Origin: Clostridium hydrogenum
GTDB lineage: Bacteria; Bacillota; Clostridia; Clostridiales; Clostridiaceae
NCBI RefSeq assembly: GCF_021432385.1
Contig: NZ_JAEACT010000003.1
Span: forward strand, 930,001 to 994,000
Direction: 5' to 3'
DNA length: 64,000 nucleotides
Of the stretch, positions 26,922 through 35,974 are shown piece after piece. The translations under genes and the position numbers were made by a program. The notes under the pieces were generated by a model. That model ran no database searches, was not told where the DNA came from, and saw only the letters and a list, made by a program, of their open reading frames with translations. How positions within the stretch are numbered: position 1 is the first letter of the stretch; each line of letters starts with the position of its first letter.

Positions 26922-28337
26922 ATGATTAGTTCTGAAAAAGCAGATTTTATTAATGACACACAAATCAAAGAATATCTTGAATATGGAAAAGAAAAAGCAA
27001 AAGATTCAAGTTACATCGATGAAATTATAAACAAAGCAGCTGAATGTAAAGGACTTACTCCAAAAGAAGTATCAACTCTTCTTCATGTAGAAGATGATGA
27101 AACACTTGATAAAATATATAAGACAGCAATAAAAATAAAACAAGCTATATACGGTAACAGAATAGTAATGTTTGCACCACTTTATATAAGCAGTTATTGC
27201 GTTAACGGCTGCAGGTACTGCGGTTACAACTGCGAAAATAAGGGCAACAGGAAAAAATTAACTAAGGATGAATTAATAAGAGAAGTTGAATTAATTGAAT
27301 CTCTTGGTCATAAAAGAATTGTTCTTGAAGCAGGTGAAGATCCAGTAAATTGTCCTATAGATTATGTTACTGAGTGCATGAATACAATTTACGAAGTTCA
27401 TAAAGATAAAGGTTCTATGAGAAGAATAAATGTAAACATTGCAGCTACAACAATTGAAAACTATAAAAAGTTAAAAGCTGCTAAAATAGGTACTTATACT
27501 TTATTCTCCGAAACTTATCACAGAGAAACTTACAGCCACATGCATCCAACAGGTCCAAAGCATAATTATGATTATCATATGACTGCCCTTGAAAGAGCTA
27601 TGGAAGCTGGAATAGATGATGTTGGAATTGGTGTTTTATATGGTCTATATGAGTACAAGTATGAAACTGTTGCAATGTTCATGCATGTTAAACATCTTGA
27701 AGAAAAATTCAACGGTGTTGGCCCTCACACAATTTCAATGCCAAGAATAAGACCTGCTCGTGGAGTTGACTTTAAGGATTTACCTTACATTGTTAACGAT
27801 CATGACTTTAAGAAGCTTGTTGCAATATTAAGACTTGCAGTTCCTTACACAGGAATGATTTTATCAACAAGAGAAGAACCTAAATTTAGAGAAGAAGTAA
27901 TCGCCGTTGGAATATCACAAGTAAGTGCTGGTTCCGCAACAGATGTTGGCGGCTATGAAAAGGAGTTTGGAGACAAATCTCAAATAGATCCTCCACAATT
28001 TGTAGTAAATGATGATAGAACTCCTATTGAAATATTAAAATCTCTGTGCTCACAAGGATATATTCCAAGTTACTGCACAGCTTGCTATAGACAAGGAAGA
28101 ACAGGCGAAAGATTTATGGCACTTGCCAAATCTGGTGAAATTCACAACTGCTGTCTTCCAAATGCAATACTTACCTTCAAAGAATTCTTACTCGACTATG
28201 CTGATGACGAATTAAAAGAAATAGGTAAGAAAACAATTGAAAAGAATCTTCAAGATATAACTTCTGAAGATACAAGAAAAGAAACCATTGCTAGACTATC
28301 TAGAATTGAAAATGGTGAAAGAGATCTTTATTTTTAA
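26922..28337 (+). CDS. hydG: HydG, [FeFe]-hydrogenase H-cluster radical SAM maturase
   Basis: Cleaves tyrosine to p-cresol and dehydroglycine and makes the CO and cyanide ligands, delivered as an Fe(CO)(CN) unit for the hydrogenase active site. 471 residues, as expected. The radical SAM cluster motif is CVNGCRYCGYNC at about residue 91. The C-terminal auxiliary cluster region CTACYRQGRTGERFMALAKS with the following CC pair distinguishes HydG from the thiamine enzyme ThiH. HydE, HydF and the hydrogenase are not in this window. Confidence 0.97.
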   Translation: MISSEKADFINDTQIKEYLEYGKEKAKDSSYIDEIINKAAECKGLTPKEVSTLLHVEDDETLDKIYKTAIKIKQAIYGNRIVMFAPLYISSYCVNGCRYCGYNCENKGNRKKLTKDELIREVELIESLGHKRIVLEAGEDPVNCPIDYVTECMNTIYEVHKDKGSMRRINVNIAATTIENYKKLKAAKIGTYTLFSETYHRETYSHMHPTGPKHNYDYHMTALERAMEAGIDDVGIGVLYGLYEYKYETVAMFMHVKHLEEKFNGVGPHTISMPRIRPARGVDFKDLPYIVNDHDFKKLVAILRLAVPYTGMILSTREEPKFREEVIAVGISQVSAGSATDVGGYEKEFGDKSQIDPPQFVVNDDRTPIEILKSLCSQGYIPSYCTACYRQGRTGERFMALAKSGEIHNCCLPNAILTFKEFLLDYADDELKEIGKKTIEKNLQDITSEDTRKETIARLSRIENGERDLYF

Positions 28338-28350
28338 ACTTAATATAAAA

Positions 28351-28396
28351 AATCCAGGAAAGTGGCTGCCGAAAGGCAGCCACTTTTCTGGATTTA
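28351..28396 (+). terminator. Strong terminator after hydG
   Basis: A 20-base-pair stem (AATCCAGGAAAGTGGCTGCC) closes on a GAAA loop with one wobble pair and ends CTGGATTT, 13 bases after the hydG stop. Confidence 0.9.
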
Positions 28397-28510
28397 GAGT
28401 ACAGATTCGCTAAAGGGGTTTGGGCATAGCCCATTAAGTTTTAAAATTTTTCCGCAAACGGCGGAAAAATTATCCTTCACTGTACTCTGTACTCTGTACT
28501 TTGTACTCTG
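28396..28510. repeat. Heptad-armed palindromic repeat (type A), internally deleted and inverted
   Basis: It has only a short left arm (AGAGTACAGATTCGC) but a full right arm ending GTACTCTG at 28510, three bases from the HD-gene stop. Its GGTTTGGGCATAGCCCATTA module is the reverse complement of the AATGGGCTACGCCCAAACC module in other copies, so this copy lies in the opposite orientation. Confidence 0.75.
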
Positions 28511-28512
28511 CT

Positions 28513-30051
28513 TTAAAGTTTCTCATATTCCTCTCTACTATAAAACTGTCTTCCCTTCAAGTACTGTGGAATATTCTTTTCCTCATCATTTATACTTATT
28601 TTTGCATACTTATTTCTTATTTCAAGAGAATAAATATTATTGTCATAAGAAAGCTTGCCAATACATCTCAATCTCAATTTAAGGTTATCATTGAGTTTAG
28701 GAATATTAAACAAAGTAAGAAATCTCTTGCATCTGCCCTTAAAAGCTCTCTCTGGATCTAGGTTGTCCAATTTTTCATTATCAAAGATGAAATCTATATT
28801 AAATACTTCATTTTCAACATATATATCGGTTTTGCAAAATTCACTTACATATTGCCTGCTTTGGTTTGCTCGTGATATTCTTGAAAATTCTTCAAGTTCA
28901 TCTATGAAGGTTAATATTGATGATACATCTTCTATACCTGTTATATTATATGAAGAACTTGTGTGGTCTGATATTGCCTTTAAAATATCTTGCTTAGAAC
29001 AAATTCCGCAATAATCTAAATCATGTGCTTTTATATCAGAATTATTTCCGTATGAAAACTTTGAATTAGTAAAAGTTTTTACAACTCTCATAAGTAAAAA
29101 AGCACTCATTATACCATGCTCATATTCCTCAAAATCACTGCAATACCTAATATAATTTGCTCTATTGAATTTAAGCATAATATTACTTTTTAATACATCT
29201 TCTAATTTGTTTATTTCAGTTTCCTGTAAAATTTCTTCCCATCTCTCTTGTAATCCAAATATATAACCATTCTCTATAACAAATATTTTATCAAATAGCA
29301 TATTTAATTCATCTCTATTATTATCATCTTTAGCCGAAATATTATATTGAAGATCATTACTTAAGAAATCAATAAAACTATCAATATTGCTTTTTTGTAT
29401 ATTATTAAACTGAAAACTAAACTCATTATAATCTTGTACTGAAAAATACGGCAAAATTTTTCCTATTGATTTATTGATTTTATTAATTTTTTTAAGTGGA
29501 TATCCAAGATCATGAGTAATCGCAGCCACACATTTTATTGAGTCTTCAAATTCTGTAGTCTTACTTAATTCATCTAACACATACTTAAGATCTTCATTAC
29601 TCTTACCAAGTTTATCTACAAAACATTTCATTCCCTTTAACAACTGGACTTCATTTAATGCATTTTTAAATAAAAATTTGTATTCCTCAGCCTTAGTTAT
29701 ATACTCCCCAAGGAAATATACCCACAAGCAATGCACCGTGTGATCCCTATAAAAAGAATCTGAAGCAAATATAAGTTCCTCAAACTCTACATATTCATCA
29801 AAATACTTAAATAATTCATCATAGCCTCTTTTATCAGGATCAATATAACTCATTGCTGCTTCAAATAAAATCTTCCACAACTTCTTTGAAACTTCAATTT
29901 TTTCATTCATATTTTCTGCATCACGTAAGTTCTCTATGTATTTTCTTATATCCTTTTTAAAGGCAGTTTTATTCCTTAAAAAACTTATGGAATCTCTATC
30001 CATCTCTGTAAGATAAAATTCAAGAACACTATTTTCATTAACAATTGCCAT
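28513..30051 (-). CDS. HD-domain-like protein of unknown function
   Basis: 512 residues, soluble, no signal peptide. Histidine and aspartate motifs in order suggest a divergent HD metal-binding fold: RDHTVHCLWVYFLGEYI (about 103-119), AAITHDLGYPLKKI (about 177-190, the HD pair), EHGIMSAFLLMRVV (about 320) and AISDHTSSSY (about 367). HD proteins hydrolyse phosphates of nucleotides such as cyclic nucleotides, ppGpp or dNTPs; no specific substrate can be assigned. A small CGIC pair near residue 356 might add a metal ligand. It stands alone, ending against a type A repeat. Confidence 0.65.
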   Translation of the reverse strand: MAIVNENSVLEFYLTEMDRDSISFLRNKTAFKKDIRKYIENLRDAENMNEKIEVSKKLWKILFEAAMSYIDPDKRGYDELFKYFDEYVEFEELIFASDSFYRDHTVHCLWVYFLGEYITKAEEYKFLFKNALNEVQLLKGMKCFVDKLGKSNEDLKYVLDELSKTTEFEDSIKCVAAITHDLGYPLKKINKINKSIGKILPYFSVQDYNEFSFQFNNIQKSNIDSFIDFLSNDLQYNISAKDDNNRDELNMLFDKIFVIENGYIFGLQERWEEILQETEINKLEDVLKSNIMLKFNRANYIRYCSDFEEYEHGIMSAFLLMRVVKTFTNSKFSYGNNSDIKAHDLDYCGICSKQDILKAISDHTSSSYNITGIEDVSSILTFIDELEEFSRISRANQSRQYVSEFCKTDIYVENEVFNIDFIFDNEKLDNLDPERAFKGRCKRFLTLFNIPKLNDNLKLRLRCIGKLSYDNNIYSLEIRNKYAKISINDEEKNIPQYLKGRQFYSREEYEKL

Positions 30052-30140
30052 TAAGATAGCCCCCTAGCACATTTATATAATTTTTGCAATATTTTATATA
30101 ATTATACGCCAATTTGCTATAAATTCCAAAGCATTTTTTT

Positions 30141-30352
30141 AATTCACAATTCACAGTTCACAATGCACAATGAAGGATGATTTTTCTACGCCAGCGTAGA
30201 AAAATCTTAAAACTTATTTTTTTTATTACTTACGCAATCGCGCCATATATGGTTCTCAGCGAAGCTGATAATATTTAAATTTAAGATTTTCTGCAGCAAA
30301 GCGGAGGAAAATCCTCCTTCATTGTGAATTGTGCATTGTGAACTGTGAATTG
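30141..30352. repeat. Heptad-armed palindromic repeat (type A) with TTCACAA-class heptads
   Basis: The left arm is ATTCACA, ATTCACA, GTTCACA, ATGCACA then ATGAAGGATGATTTTTC; the right arm is CCTTCATTGTGAATTGTGCA and further units ending GTGAATTG. The interior (TTTTTCTACGCCAGCGTAGA, CTTACGCAATCGC, CAGCGAAGCTGA) matches the AGAGTAC-armed copies, so heptads were replaced while the interior was kept. Confidence 0.85.
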
Positions 30353-30369
30353 AAAAACATTGCTGCCAG

Positions 30370-30413
30370 GATAAACCTGGAATTTAAAATTTTTAATTTC
30401 TAAGTTGTCTATC
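30370..30413. repeat. 44-bp palindromic mini-element (type C, short)
   Basis: It begins GATAAACCTGG and ends CTAAGTTGTCTATC. It has the same length and ends as 10043-10086 and the same position just beyond a type A right arm. Confidence 0.6.
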
Positions 30414-30430
30414 TATAATGCAGATAATAA

Positions 30431-30478
30431 GCTATGTTTTAAATAAGTGTGAAAATCAACACTTATTTAAGACATAGC
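30431..30478. repeat. 48-bp palindrome (type D), complete copy
   Basis: GCTATGTTTTAAATAAGTGT, an 8-base loop, then ACACTTATTTAAGACATAGC, followed by CAAATAATAAAAAATCG. Related sequence with the same CATAGCCAAATAA tail lies at 50579. It could also act as a terminator, but no gene clearly ends into it. Confidence 0.6.
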
Positions 30479-30507
30479 CAAATAATAAAAAATCGTAATT
30501 AATGTCA

Positions 30508-30536
30508 TTTACATAATTATTCATATTTGCTATAAT
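30508..30536 (+). promoter_or_regulatory. Promoter of the RRNPP regulator-peptide pair
   Basis: -35 TTTACA (30508-30513), a 17-base spacer and an extended -10 TGCTATAAT (TATAAT at 30531-30536), 53 bases before the start codon. Confidence 0.75.
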
Positions 30537-30588
30537 GGTAATTATTATAGTAAATATAAACTTTATGTAAGCGAGGAGATTAGCAAAA

Positions 30589-31890
30589 ATGGAGGGTACA
30601 ATACTATCGGACGGCGAAAAACTAAAAGCTATTAGACAGAAATATGGTTTAAGGCAAGATGAAATTTCGGGTGAAGATATAACAAGAAATCTAATAAGTG
30701 AAATTGAAACTAACAAAGCTAATATCACTAAAAAAACAGCAGAAATTATTATAAAAAACCTAAAAGAAATTGCTAAAAAGAAAAAACTTAAAATTACTGA
30801 AACTGTTGAATATTTAATGGAAAATCAAATTGTTCAGGCTACAAAGATACTTGATAATTACATAGAAGAATTAAAAACTTTAGTAATATCTAAAGATGGC
30901 AGTTTCATAGAAATACTAAAAAAAGCAGAAAATTTTTTAATCGATTGGGATATTAAAGATAAAAAACTAAGCGTATATGAGATTGCAGGAGATTATTATT
31001 GCAATAATAACGAAATGTATAAAAGTGTTGTATATTATGAAAAAGCACTAGCTTTAATTAGTAAGGTATTTTTAGATAAAAAATTACTACCACTTTCAAG
31101 AAAATTATCAATAGTCTATAATTGTGTAGGAGATTATAAGAAAAGTATTGAATGCTGTGAATTTGCTTTAAATTACTTTGATGACATGCCTCAAAATGAT
31201 AAAGTTATTTTTAGATATAACAATGCTTTAAACTATAAGCGTATTAATAATTACGAAAAATCACTGCAAAATATTAAAATGGCAGAAGAATTAGTTAGTA
31301 ATTCTGATACTTCAAAGTATATTAAAATCCTAAATAACAAAGCAAGTTGTTTATATGAAATAAATAAAAAACACGAAGCTCTTAAAGTATTTTATGAAAT
31401 TTCAAGGTTAATAGATAAAAATAGTTTAGAAGATTATTTAATAAATTTAACAAACATTGTCCATGTATGTCTAGAAGTTAACTTGATGGATGAGGCCATT
31501 GAAAAACTTAATGTTGTAGTTAACCAATTAGTAAATTTGAATAAAAATGGTTCGTGTATATCAAATATTTATTTTGAACTAGGAAAAATATATAAAGAAC
31601 TCGAGAAGCTACAATTATCAGAAGATTTTTACTTAAAAGCTTTAGAGTTTTCTGAAAATCAAAAAAATTACATTTTAGCTAATGAGATATTATATAATTT
31701 AGTTGAACTATATAAAACCCTAAACAGTATTGAAAAAATGAATAATATAAAAAATAAATTCTTTTCAATATCACACAGACAAGGGAAAATAGACAATGAA
31801 ATTATGTATAGGTTAATTAATTTTTACTCAGATAATACTGCAATTATTAAGGAATTATCTGAATTTGCGTTACAGATTAATCATAAGTAA
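30589..31890 (+). CDS. RRNPP-type peptide-sensing transcriptional regulator (XRE plus TPR)
   Basis: 433 residues. An N-terminal XRE-like helix-turn-helix (about 8-60: LKAIRQKYGLRQDEISGEDI, then TRNLISEIETNKANITKKTA) is followed by about 350 residues of helical TPR-like repeats, for example AGDYYCNNNEMYKSVVYYEK and GDYKKSIECCEFALNYF. This layout is that of Rap/Rgg/NprR/PlcR/PrgX-like receptors, which bind a re-imported peptide in the TPR groove and change DNA binding. GCGAGGAG precedes the ATG. The 51-residue exported peptide gene 14 bases downstream is the likely ligand precursor. In solvent-forming clostridia such pairs affect solvent formation and sporulation; the targets here are unknown. 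Confidence 0.85.
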   Translation: MEGTILSDGEKLKAIRQKYGLRQDEISGEDITRNLISEIETNKANITKKTAEIIIKNLKEIAKKKKLKITETVEYLMENQIVQATKILDNYIEELKTLVISKDGSFIEILKKAENFLIDWDIKDKKLSVYEIAGDYYCNNNEMYKSVVYYEKALALISKVFLDKKLLPLSRKLSIVYNCVGDYKKSIECCEFALNYFDDMPQNDKVIFRYNNALNYKRINNYEKSLQNIKMAEELVSNSDTSKYIKILNNKASCLYEINKKHEALKVFYEISRLIDKNSLEDYLINLTNIVHVCLEVNLMDEAIEKLNVVVNQLVNLNKNGSCISNIYFELGKIYKELEKLQLSEDFYLKALEFSENQKNYILANEILYNLVELYKTLNSIEKMNNIKNKFFSISHRQGKIDNEIMYRLINFYSDNTAIIKELSEFALQINHK

Positions 31891-31904
31891 AGGAGATAAA
31901 TAAT

Positions 31905-32060
31905 ATGTCAAAAAAAATTTATAAGAAATTAGTATTATTGTTCATGTGCATAGCATTATTACTTTCAGGATTGACTTTAAGTCATATTGGCGCTAAAAAT
32001 TTAAGTTTAATAGATTATCCGCCTATGACTGATTTTGTAAAATTACACATTCCATTCTAA
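31905..32060 (+). CDS. 51-residue exported pre-peptide, probable RRNPP signal precursor
   Basis: A small gene with GGAGATAAATAAT before its ATG, 14 bases after the regulator stop. The product starts MSKKIYKK (basic), then a hydrophobic export segment (LVLLFMCIALLLSGLTLSHI), then a short tail GAKNLSLIDYPPMTDFVKLH ending IPF. This is the shape of quorum-sensing pre-peptides: secretion, cleavage, and a mature oligopeptide from the C-terminal region. Which residues form the mature signal cannot be read from sequence; the tail from about residue 34 (SLIDYPP onward) is the candidate. A terminator follows directly, so it is the last gene of the unit. Confidence 0.8.
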   Translation: MSKKIYKKLVLLFMCIALLLSGLTLSHIGAKNLSLIDYPPMTDFVKLHIPF

Positions 32061-32069
32061 CTTTAAAAT

Positions 32070-32108
32070 AAAAAAGCAATTTGGTGTACAAATCCAAGTT
32101 GCTTTTTT
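32070..32108 (+). terminator. Terminator of the regulator-peptide operon
   Basis: AAAAAGCAATTTGG and CCAAGTTGCTTTTTT flank a 9-base loop, 10 bases after the peptide stop, ending in a T run. Confidence 0.85.
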
Positions 32109-32208
32109 ATATTCTCAACTACATTTCTACCATTCTTTGTATAAATATGCTATCTGAAAAATGTAAATCGCAAGCACCAAATTTATCCTTACAAATTAGG
32201 ATTTAACT

Positions 32209-32377
32209 CAGAATACAATGAAGTATTATTTTTCTCTACCAAAGTACAAAATATTAAAATTAATAGTAATGAAATTTTACCAAATATGATTTCCAGCAAG
32301 CTGATATTATTTAAGTTTTAAGATTTTCCGCAGCGTTAGCGTAGGAAAATCCACCTTCACTGTCCTTTGTACTCTGC
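32209..32377. repeat. Degenerate type A repeat between the peptide gene and the ABC exporter
   Basis: The left arm is reduced to CAGAATACAATGAAG. The interior retains CAGCAAGCTGATATTATTTA, and the right half is well preserved: AAGATTTTCCGCAGCGTTAG, then CCACCTTCACTGTCCTTTGT and ACTCTG, two bases from the exporter stop. The rest of this 268-bp gap holds nothing recognised. Confidence 0.65.
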
Positions 32378-32378
32378 C

Positions 32379-34163
32379 TTATACTGCTTTTAATATTTTA
32401 TATTGTGAAGTGTACAATTCATAATAAGCTCCTCTTTTCTCCATAAGTTCCTTATGACTTCCTTGTTCAATAATTGTTCCGTTATCCACAAACATTATCC
32501 TATCTGCATTCTTAATTGTGGATAACCTGTGCGCAATTACAAATGAAGTTCTTCCTTTTAAAAGTTTATCTAAACCTTCTTGGAGTGCCATCTCAGTTTT
32601 TGTATCTATACTTGAAGTTGCTTCATCAAGAATTAATATTCTTGGATCTGCAAGAAGCGCTCTAGCAAATGATATTAATTGTCTTTGGCCAACAGATAAT
32701 CTGCTTCCCCTTTCGTTTACCTCCGTATAGTACCCCTTCTTCATATTTTTAATAAACTCATGTGCTCTTACAGTTTCAGCTGCTTCAATAACCTCTTCAT
32801 CCGTTGCATCAAGCTTTCCATATCGAATATTATCCATTATTGTTCCTGAAAATATGAAGGTATCTTGAAGCATTACCCCCATTTGTTTTCTTAAGGATTC
32901 AATTGTTACTGCTTGTATGTCAATGCCATCAATCAAAAGCTTACCACTACTTACATCATAAAACCTGCTTAAAAGATTTATAATAGTGGTTTTCCCAGCC
33001 CCTGTAGGTCCAACAATGGCTATAGTCTCGCCGCTATTCACTTTAAAGGATATAGATTTTAATATTGTGGCACTTTCATCATATTTAAAACTTACATTTT
33101 TAAATTCCACCTCACCCTTTATAAGAGGCATTTCATATGCATTAGGTAAATCTTTAACTGTAACCTCTTCATCTATGGTCTCAAAAATTCTTTCCACATA
33201 AGCCATAGTCATTATTAAGCTGTTATAAAAATTACCTATATTTGAAATTGGTCCCCAAAACCTAGATATATATCCAACAAAGGCCACAAGCACTCCTATA
33301 GTTATTCCCGCAGCACCTATGGAATAAATTCCAACTAAATATATTAAAGCTATTGTAAGTGTAGATATATTCTCAATACATGGTCCTAACAATAATTGGA
33401 CAGCTACTGCCTTTAACCATGAATTTCTATATTCATCACTAACTCTTCTAAGTATACCTAAGTTTTCCTCTTCCCTTACAAAAGCTTGTGTTACTTTGAT
33501 TCCTGTTATACTTTCATGGATATAACTATTTAAGTTTGACTGCTTATTGCTGTAAGCTCTAAATGCTTTTCTTTGTGCATTTTTAATTAAAAAGGTAACT
33601 CCTATAAGCACCGGAAAACCTGCAAAGCAAAGAAGCGTAAGTTTAATATTTATTGCAAACATAAACACTATTATTACAATTACACTAAACATATCTGTAA
33701 TCAAATTTATAAGTCCATTAGAAAGCAAATCACTAAGCGAATTTACGTAATTGACTACCCTAACTAATATTTTGCCATGAGGCCTATTATCATAATAGGA
33801 AAAAGGTAATTCTTGAAGCTTGTTAAATATATCTGATCTTATATTTTTAATTACTTTTTGACCTATATCTGCCATAGTCCTTATTTTAAACTTCATGCAT
33901 AGACCGGTTACTATTATTGTAATAACAAAAACTACAGATATCATTATAAGCCCATTAATGTTCTTTTTAGGTATCATATCATCAATGGCAATTTCAATTA
34001 AATATGGTCCTAAAAGCGTCGCTGCACTTGATAAAAGCATTAATATTATAGTTATGACCATTTCCTTTTTATATGGCAGGACATACTTTAAAATTCTCTT
34101 TAATTCATGTGAATTTATCTTTTCGTTAAAATCCTCATCTTCATCAAATTTATTTCTTGCCAA
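32379..34163 (-). CDS. Heterodimeric ABC exporter subunit with canonical Walker B, noncanonical signature
   Basis: A 594-residue half-transporter: a six-helix membrane domain (about 25-330), then a nucleotide-binding domain. Walker A is GPTGAGKTT, the signature is LSVGQRQLISFARA (Val for Gly), Walker B is ILILDEATSSID with the catalytic Glu, and the switch His is in IAHRLSTI. With its partner it forms one complete ATP site and one degenerate site, as in BmrCD and LmrCD. Likely substrates are drugs, lipids or peptides. The ATG follows the partner stop by two bases. Confidence 0.93.
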   Translation of the reverse strand: MARNKFDEDEDFNEKINSHELKRILKYVLPYKKEMVITIILMLLSSAATLLGPYLIEIAIDDMIPKKNINGLIMISVVFVITIIVTGLCMKFKIRTMADIGQKVIKNIRSDIFNKLQELPFSYYDNRPHGKILVRVVNYVNSLSDLLSNGLINLITDMFSVIVIIVFMFAINIKLTLLCFAGFPVLIGVTFLIKNAQRKAFRAYSNKQSNLNSYIHESITGIKVTQAFVREEENLGILRRVSDEYRNSWLKAVAVQLLLGPCIENISTLTIALIYLVGIYSIGAAGITIGVLVAFVGYISRFWGPISNIGNFYNSLIMTMAYVERIFETIDEEVTVKDLPNAYEMPLIKGEVEFKNVSFKYDESATILKSISFKVNSGETIAIVGPTGAGKTTIINLLSRFYDVSSGKLLIDGIDIQAVTIESLRKQMGVMLQDTFIFSGTIMDNIRYGKLDATDEEVIEAAETVRAHEFIKNMKKGYYTEVNERGSRLSVGQRQLISFARALLADPRILILDEATSSIDTKTEMALQEGLDKLLKGRTSFVIAHRLSTIKNADRIMFVDNGTIIEQGSHKELMEKRGAYYELYTSQYKILKAV

Positions 34164-34165
34164 AA

Positions 34166-35914
34166 TTAACTCACCTCTTTCTTAAGCTGCTTTTCAAAAT
34201 CACCATATTGGTTTTCATACACATTTGCGTAATATCCCTTTTTCTTTAAAAGTTCATCGTGAGTTCCACTTTCTATTATTCTTCCATCATCCATTACAAG
34301 TATTAAGTCTGCATTTTTAACTGATGAAATTCTATGTGCAATTATGAAAGTAGTTTTATCACTTAAATACTCCTTTAAATTACCTTGAATCATTATTTCC
34401 GTTTCAACATCTAGGCTGGAGGTTGTATCATCTAAAATTAAAATAGATGGCTCCTTGATTATTGCTCTCGCAAGTGCTATTCTTTGCTTTTGTCCTCCTG
34501 AAAGTCCAACTCCTCTTTCTCCAACTATAGTTTCATAGCCATCTTCAAGGCTTGATATAAAACTATCCGCATCAGAAACCTCAGCTGCCCACTTAACTTG
34601 CTCACTTGATGCATTTGGTGTACCATAAGCTATATTTCCTTCAATTGTATCTGAGAATAAAAATATGTCCTGCATTGCGGCAGATATACTATCACGAAGT
34701 TTTTGAAGATCATAGCTTTTAATATCCTTACCATCTATGAGTATTTCTCCCTTTTCAATATCATAAAATCTTTGAATAAGGTTTATAAGCGTAGATTTTC
34801 CACAACCTGTAGGTCCTAAAATTGCAACAGTTTCTCCTGCTTTAACTTTAAAATTTATATCCTCAAGTACAGTTTCATTTCCGTATTTAAAAGATACCTT
34901 TTTAAATTCAATGTCACCATATATTCTATCTTTAAATAAATTTTTGCCTATATTTTTTATTTTAGGATCAGCATTAATTAACATTCTTATTTTCCTCGAA
35001 GATGCTATAGAACGTTCAATATCATTTATAAGCCATCCAACCATATTCATAGGATTATTAAGTGCCCATACAAGTCCATTAAATACTACTAAATCACCTA
35101 AACTCATTGTATTATTTATTACAAGAATTCCACCTACTAAAATCATAATTACTGAAAACATATTCGAAAAAGAGGTCAATATGGGAAGATATTTTTCCCA
35201 AACCTTCGCAGAATCCATATTTCTATCCATAAAGCCTTGATTTTCCTTTTCAAATTTTAAAAGCTCATAATCTTCCTTTGCAAAAGCCTTTACAACCCTG
35301 TTTCCACTTATATTCTCTTGAACTACAGTGTTAAGCCTTGAAAACTGCTCCCTTATTGCGTAGAAAGTAGGTCCAACCTCTTGTGTCATGTTATATGCAA
35401 AGTAGCCTATAAATGGTGTAACAACCAACATAATAAGTGCAAATTTTGCATTGATATAAAACATCATAACTACTGCCATAAGAAAAATAGCTAAATTTTC
35501 GCAAGTATTATAAATTACCCATGCTATAAAATGCCTTATTGCATCAAGATCACCTGTCATTCTTGCCATAAGGTCACCTGTCCTTGTTTCATCAAAGAAA
35601 TTAAAATCAAGTTTTTGAAGCTTTACATACATTTTTTCACGTATTTCAAAAATTATATTTTGTGACACATATTCTGAAATCATTTGAAAACCATATCTCA
35701 CAGTTACTCTAACTAAAGTAACTCCTATCATAAAAATTAAAATTGGAATAAGTAGATTAGTTTGTTTCTTTAAAATAACGACATCCACCAGCTTACCTGA
35801 TAAATATGGATTTACCATTCCCAAAGCTGAAGAAATTAAAACCATAATAATGACTAACGACATTCTAAACTTATACTGTTTGATATAGCTAAAAATCCAT
35901 TTTAAACTGTCCAT
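34166..35914 (-). CDS. Heterodimeric ABC exporter subunit with degenerate Walker B
   Basis: A 582-residue half-transporter with a six-helix membrane domain (about 15-310). The nucleotide-binding domain has Walker A GPTGCGKST, canonical signature LSGGQKQRIALARA, but Walker B ILILDDTTSSLD, with Asp in place of the catalytic Glu. This and the LSVGQ signature of the partner fall in the same composite ATP site, the usual mark of an asymmetric heterodimer. It is the first gene of the pair, divergent from an AraC regulator that probably controls it. GGAGGAGG precedes the ATG. Confidence 0.93.
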   Translation of the reverse strand: MDSLKWIFSYIKQYKFRMSLVIIMVLISSALGMVNPYLSGKLVDVVILKKQTNLLIPILIFMIGVTLVRVTVRYGFQMISEYVSQNIIFEIREKMYVKLQKLDFNFFDETRTGDLMARMTGDLDAIRHFIAWVIYNTCENLAIFLMAVVMMFYINAKFALIMLVVTPFIGYFAYNMTQEVGPTFYAIREQFSRLNTVVQENISGNRVVKAFAKEDYELLKFEKENQGFMDRNMDSAKVWEKYLPILTSFSNMFSVIMILVGGILVINNTMSLGDLVVFNGLVWALNNPMNMVGWLINDIERSIASSRKIRMLINADPKIKNIGKNLFKDRIYGDIEFKKVSFKYGNETVLEDINFKVKAGETVAILGPTGCGKSTLINLIQRFYDIEKGEILIDGKDIKSYDLQKLRDSISAAMQDIFLFSDTIEGNIAYGTPNASSEQVKWAAEVSDADSFISSLEDGYETIVGERGVGLSGGQKQRIALARAIIKEPSILILDDTTSSLDVETEIMIQGNLKEYLSDKTTFIIAHRISSVKNADLILVMDDGRIIESGTHDELLKKKGYYANVYENQYGDFEKQLKKEVS

Positions 35915-35974
35915 AAAAGTTTCCTCCTCCTATCTTGTAACAATACAATTATGTGTTAAAATAGTATAAATAAG

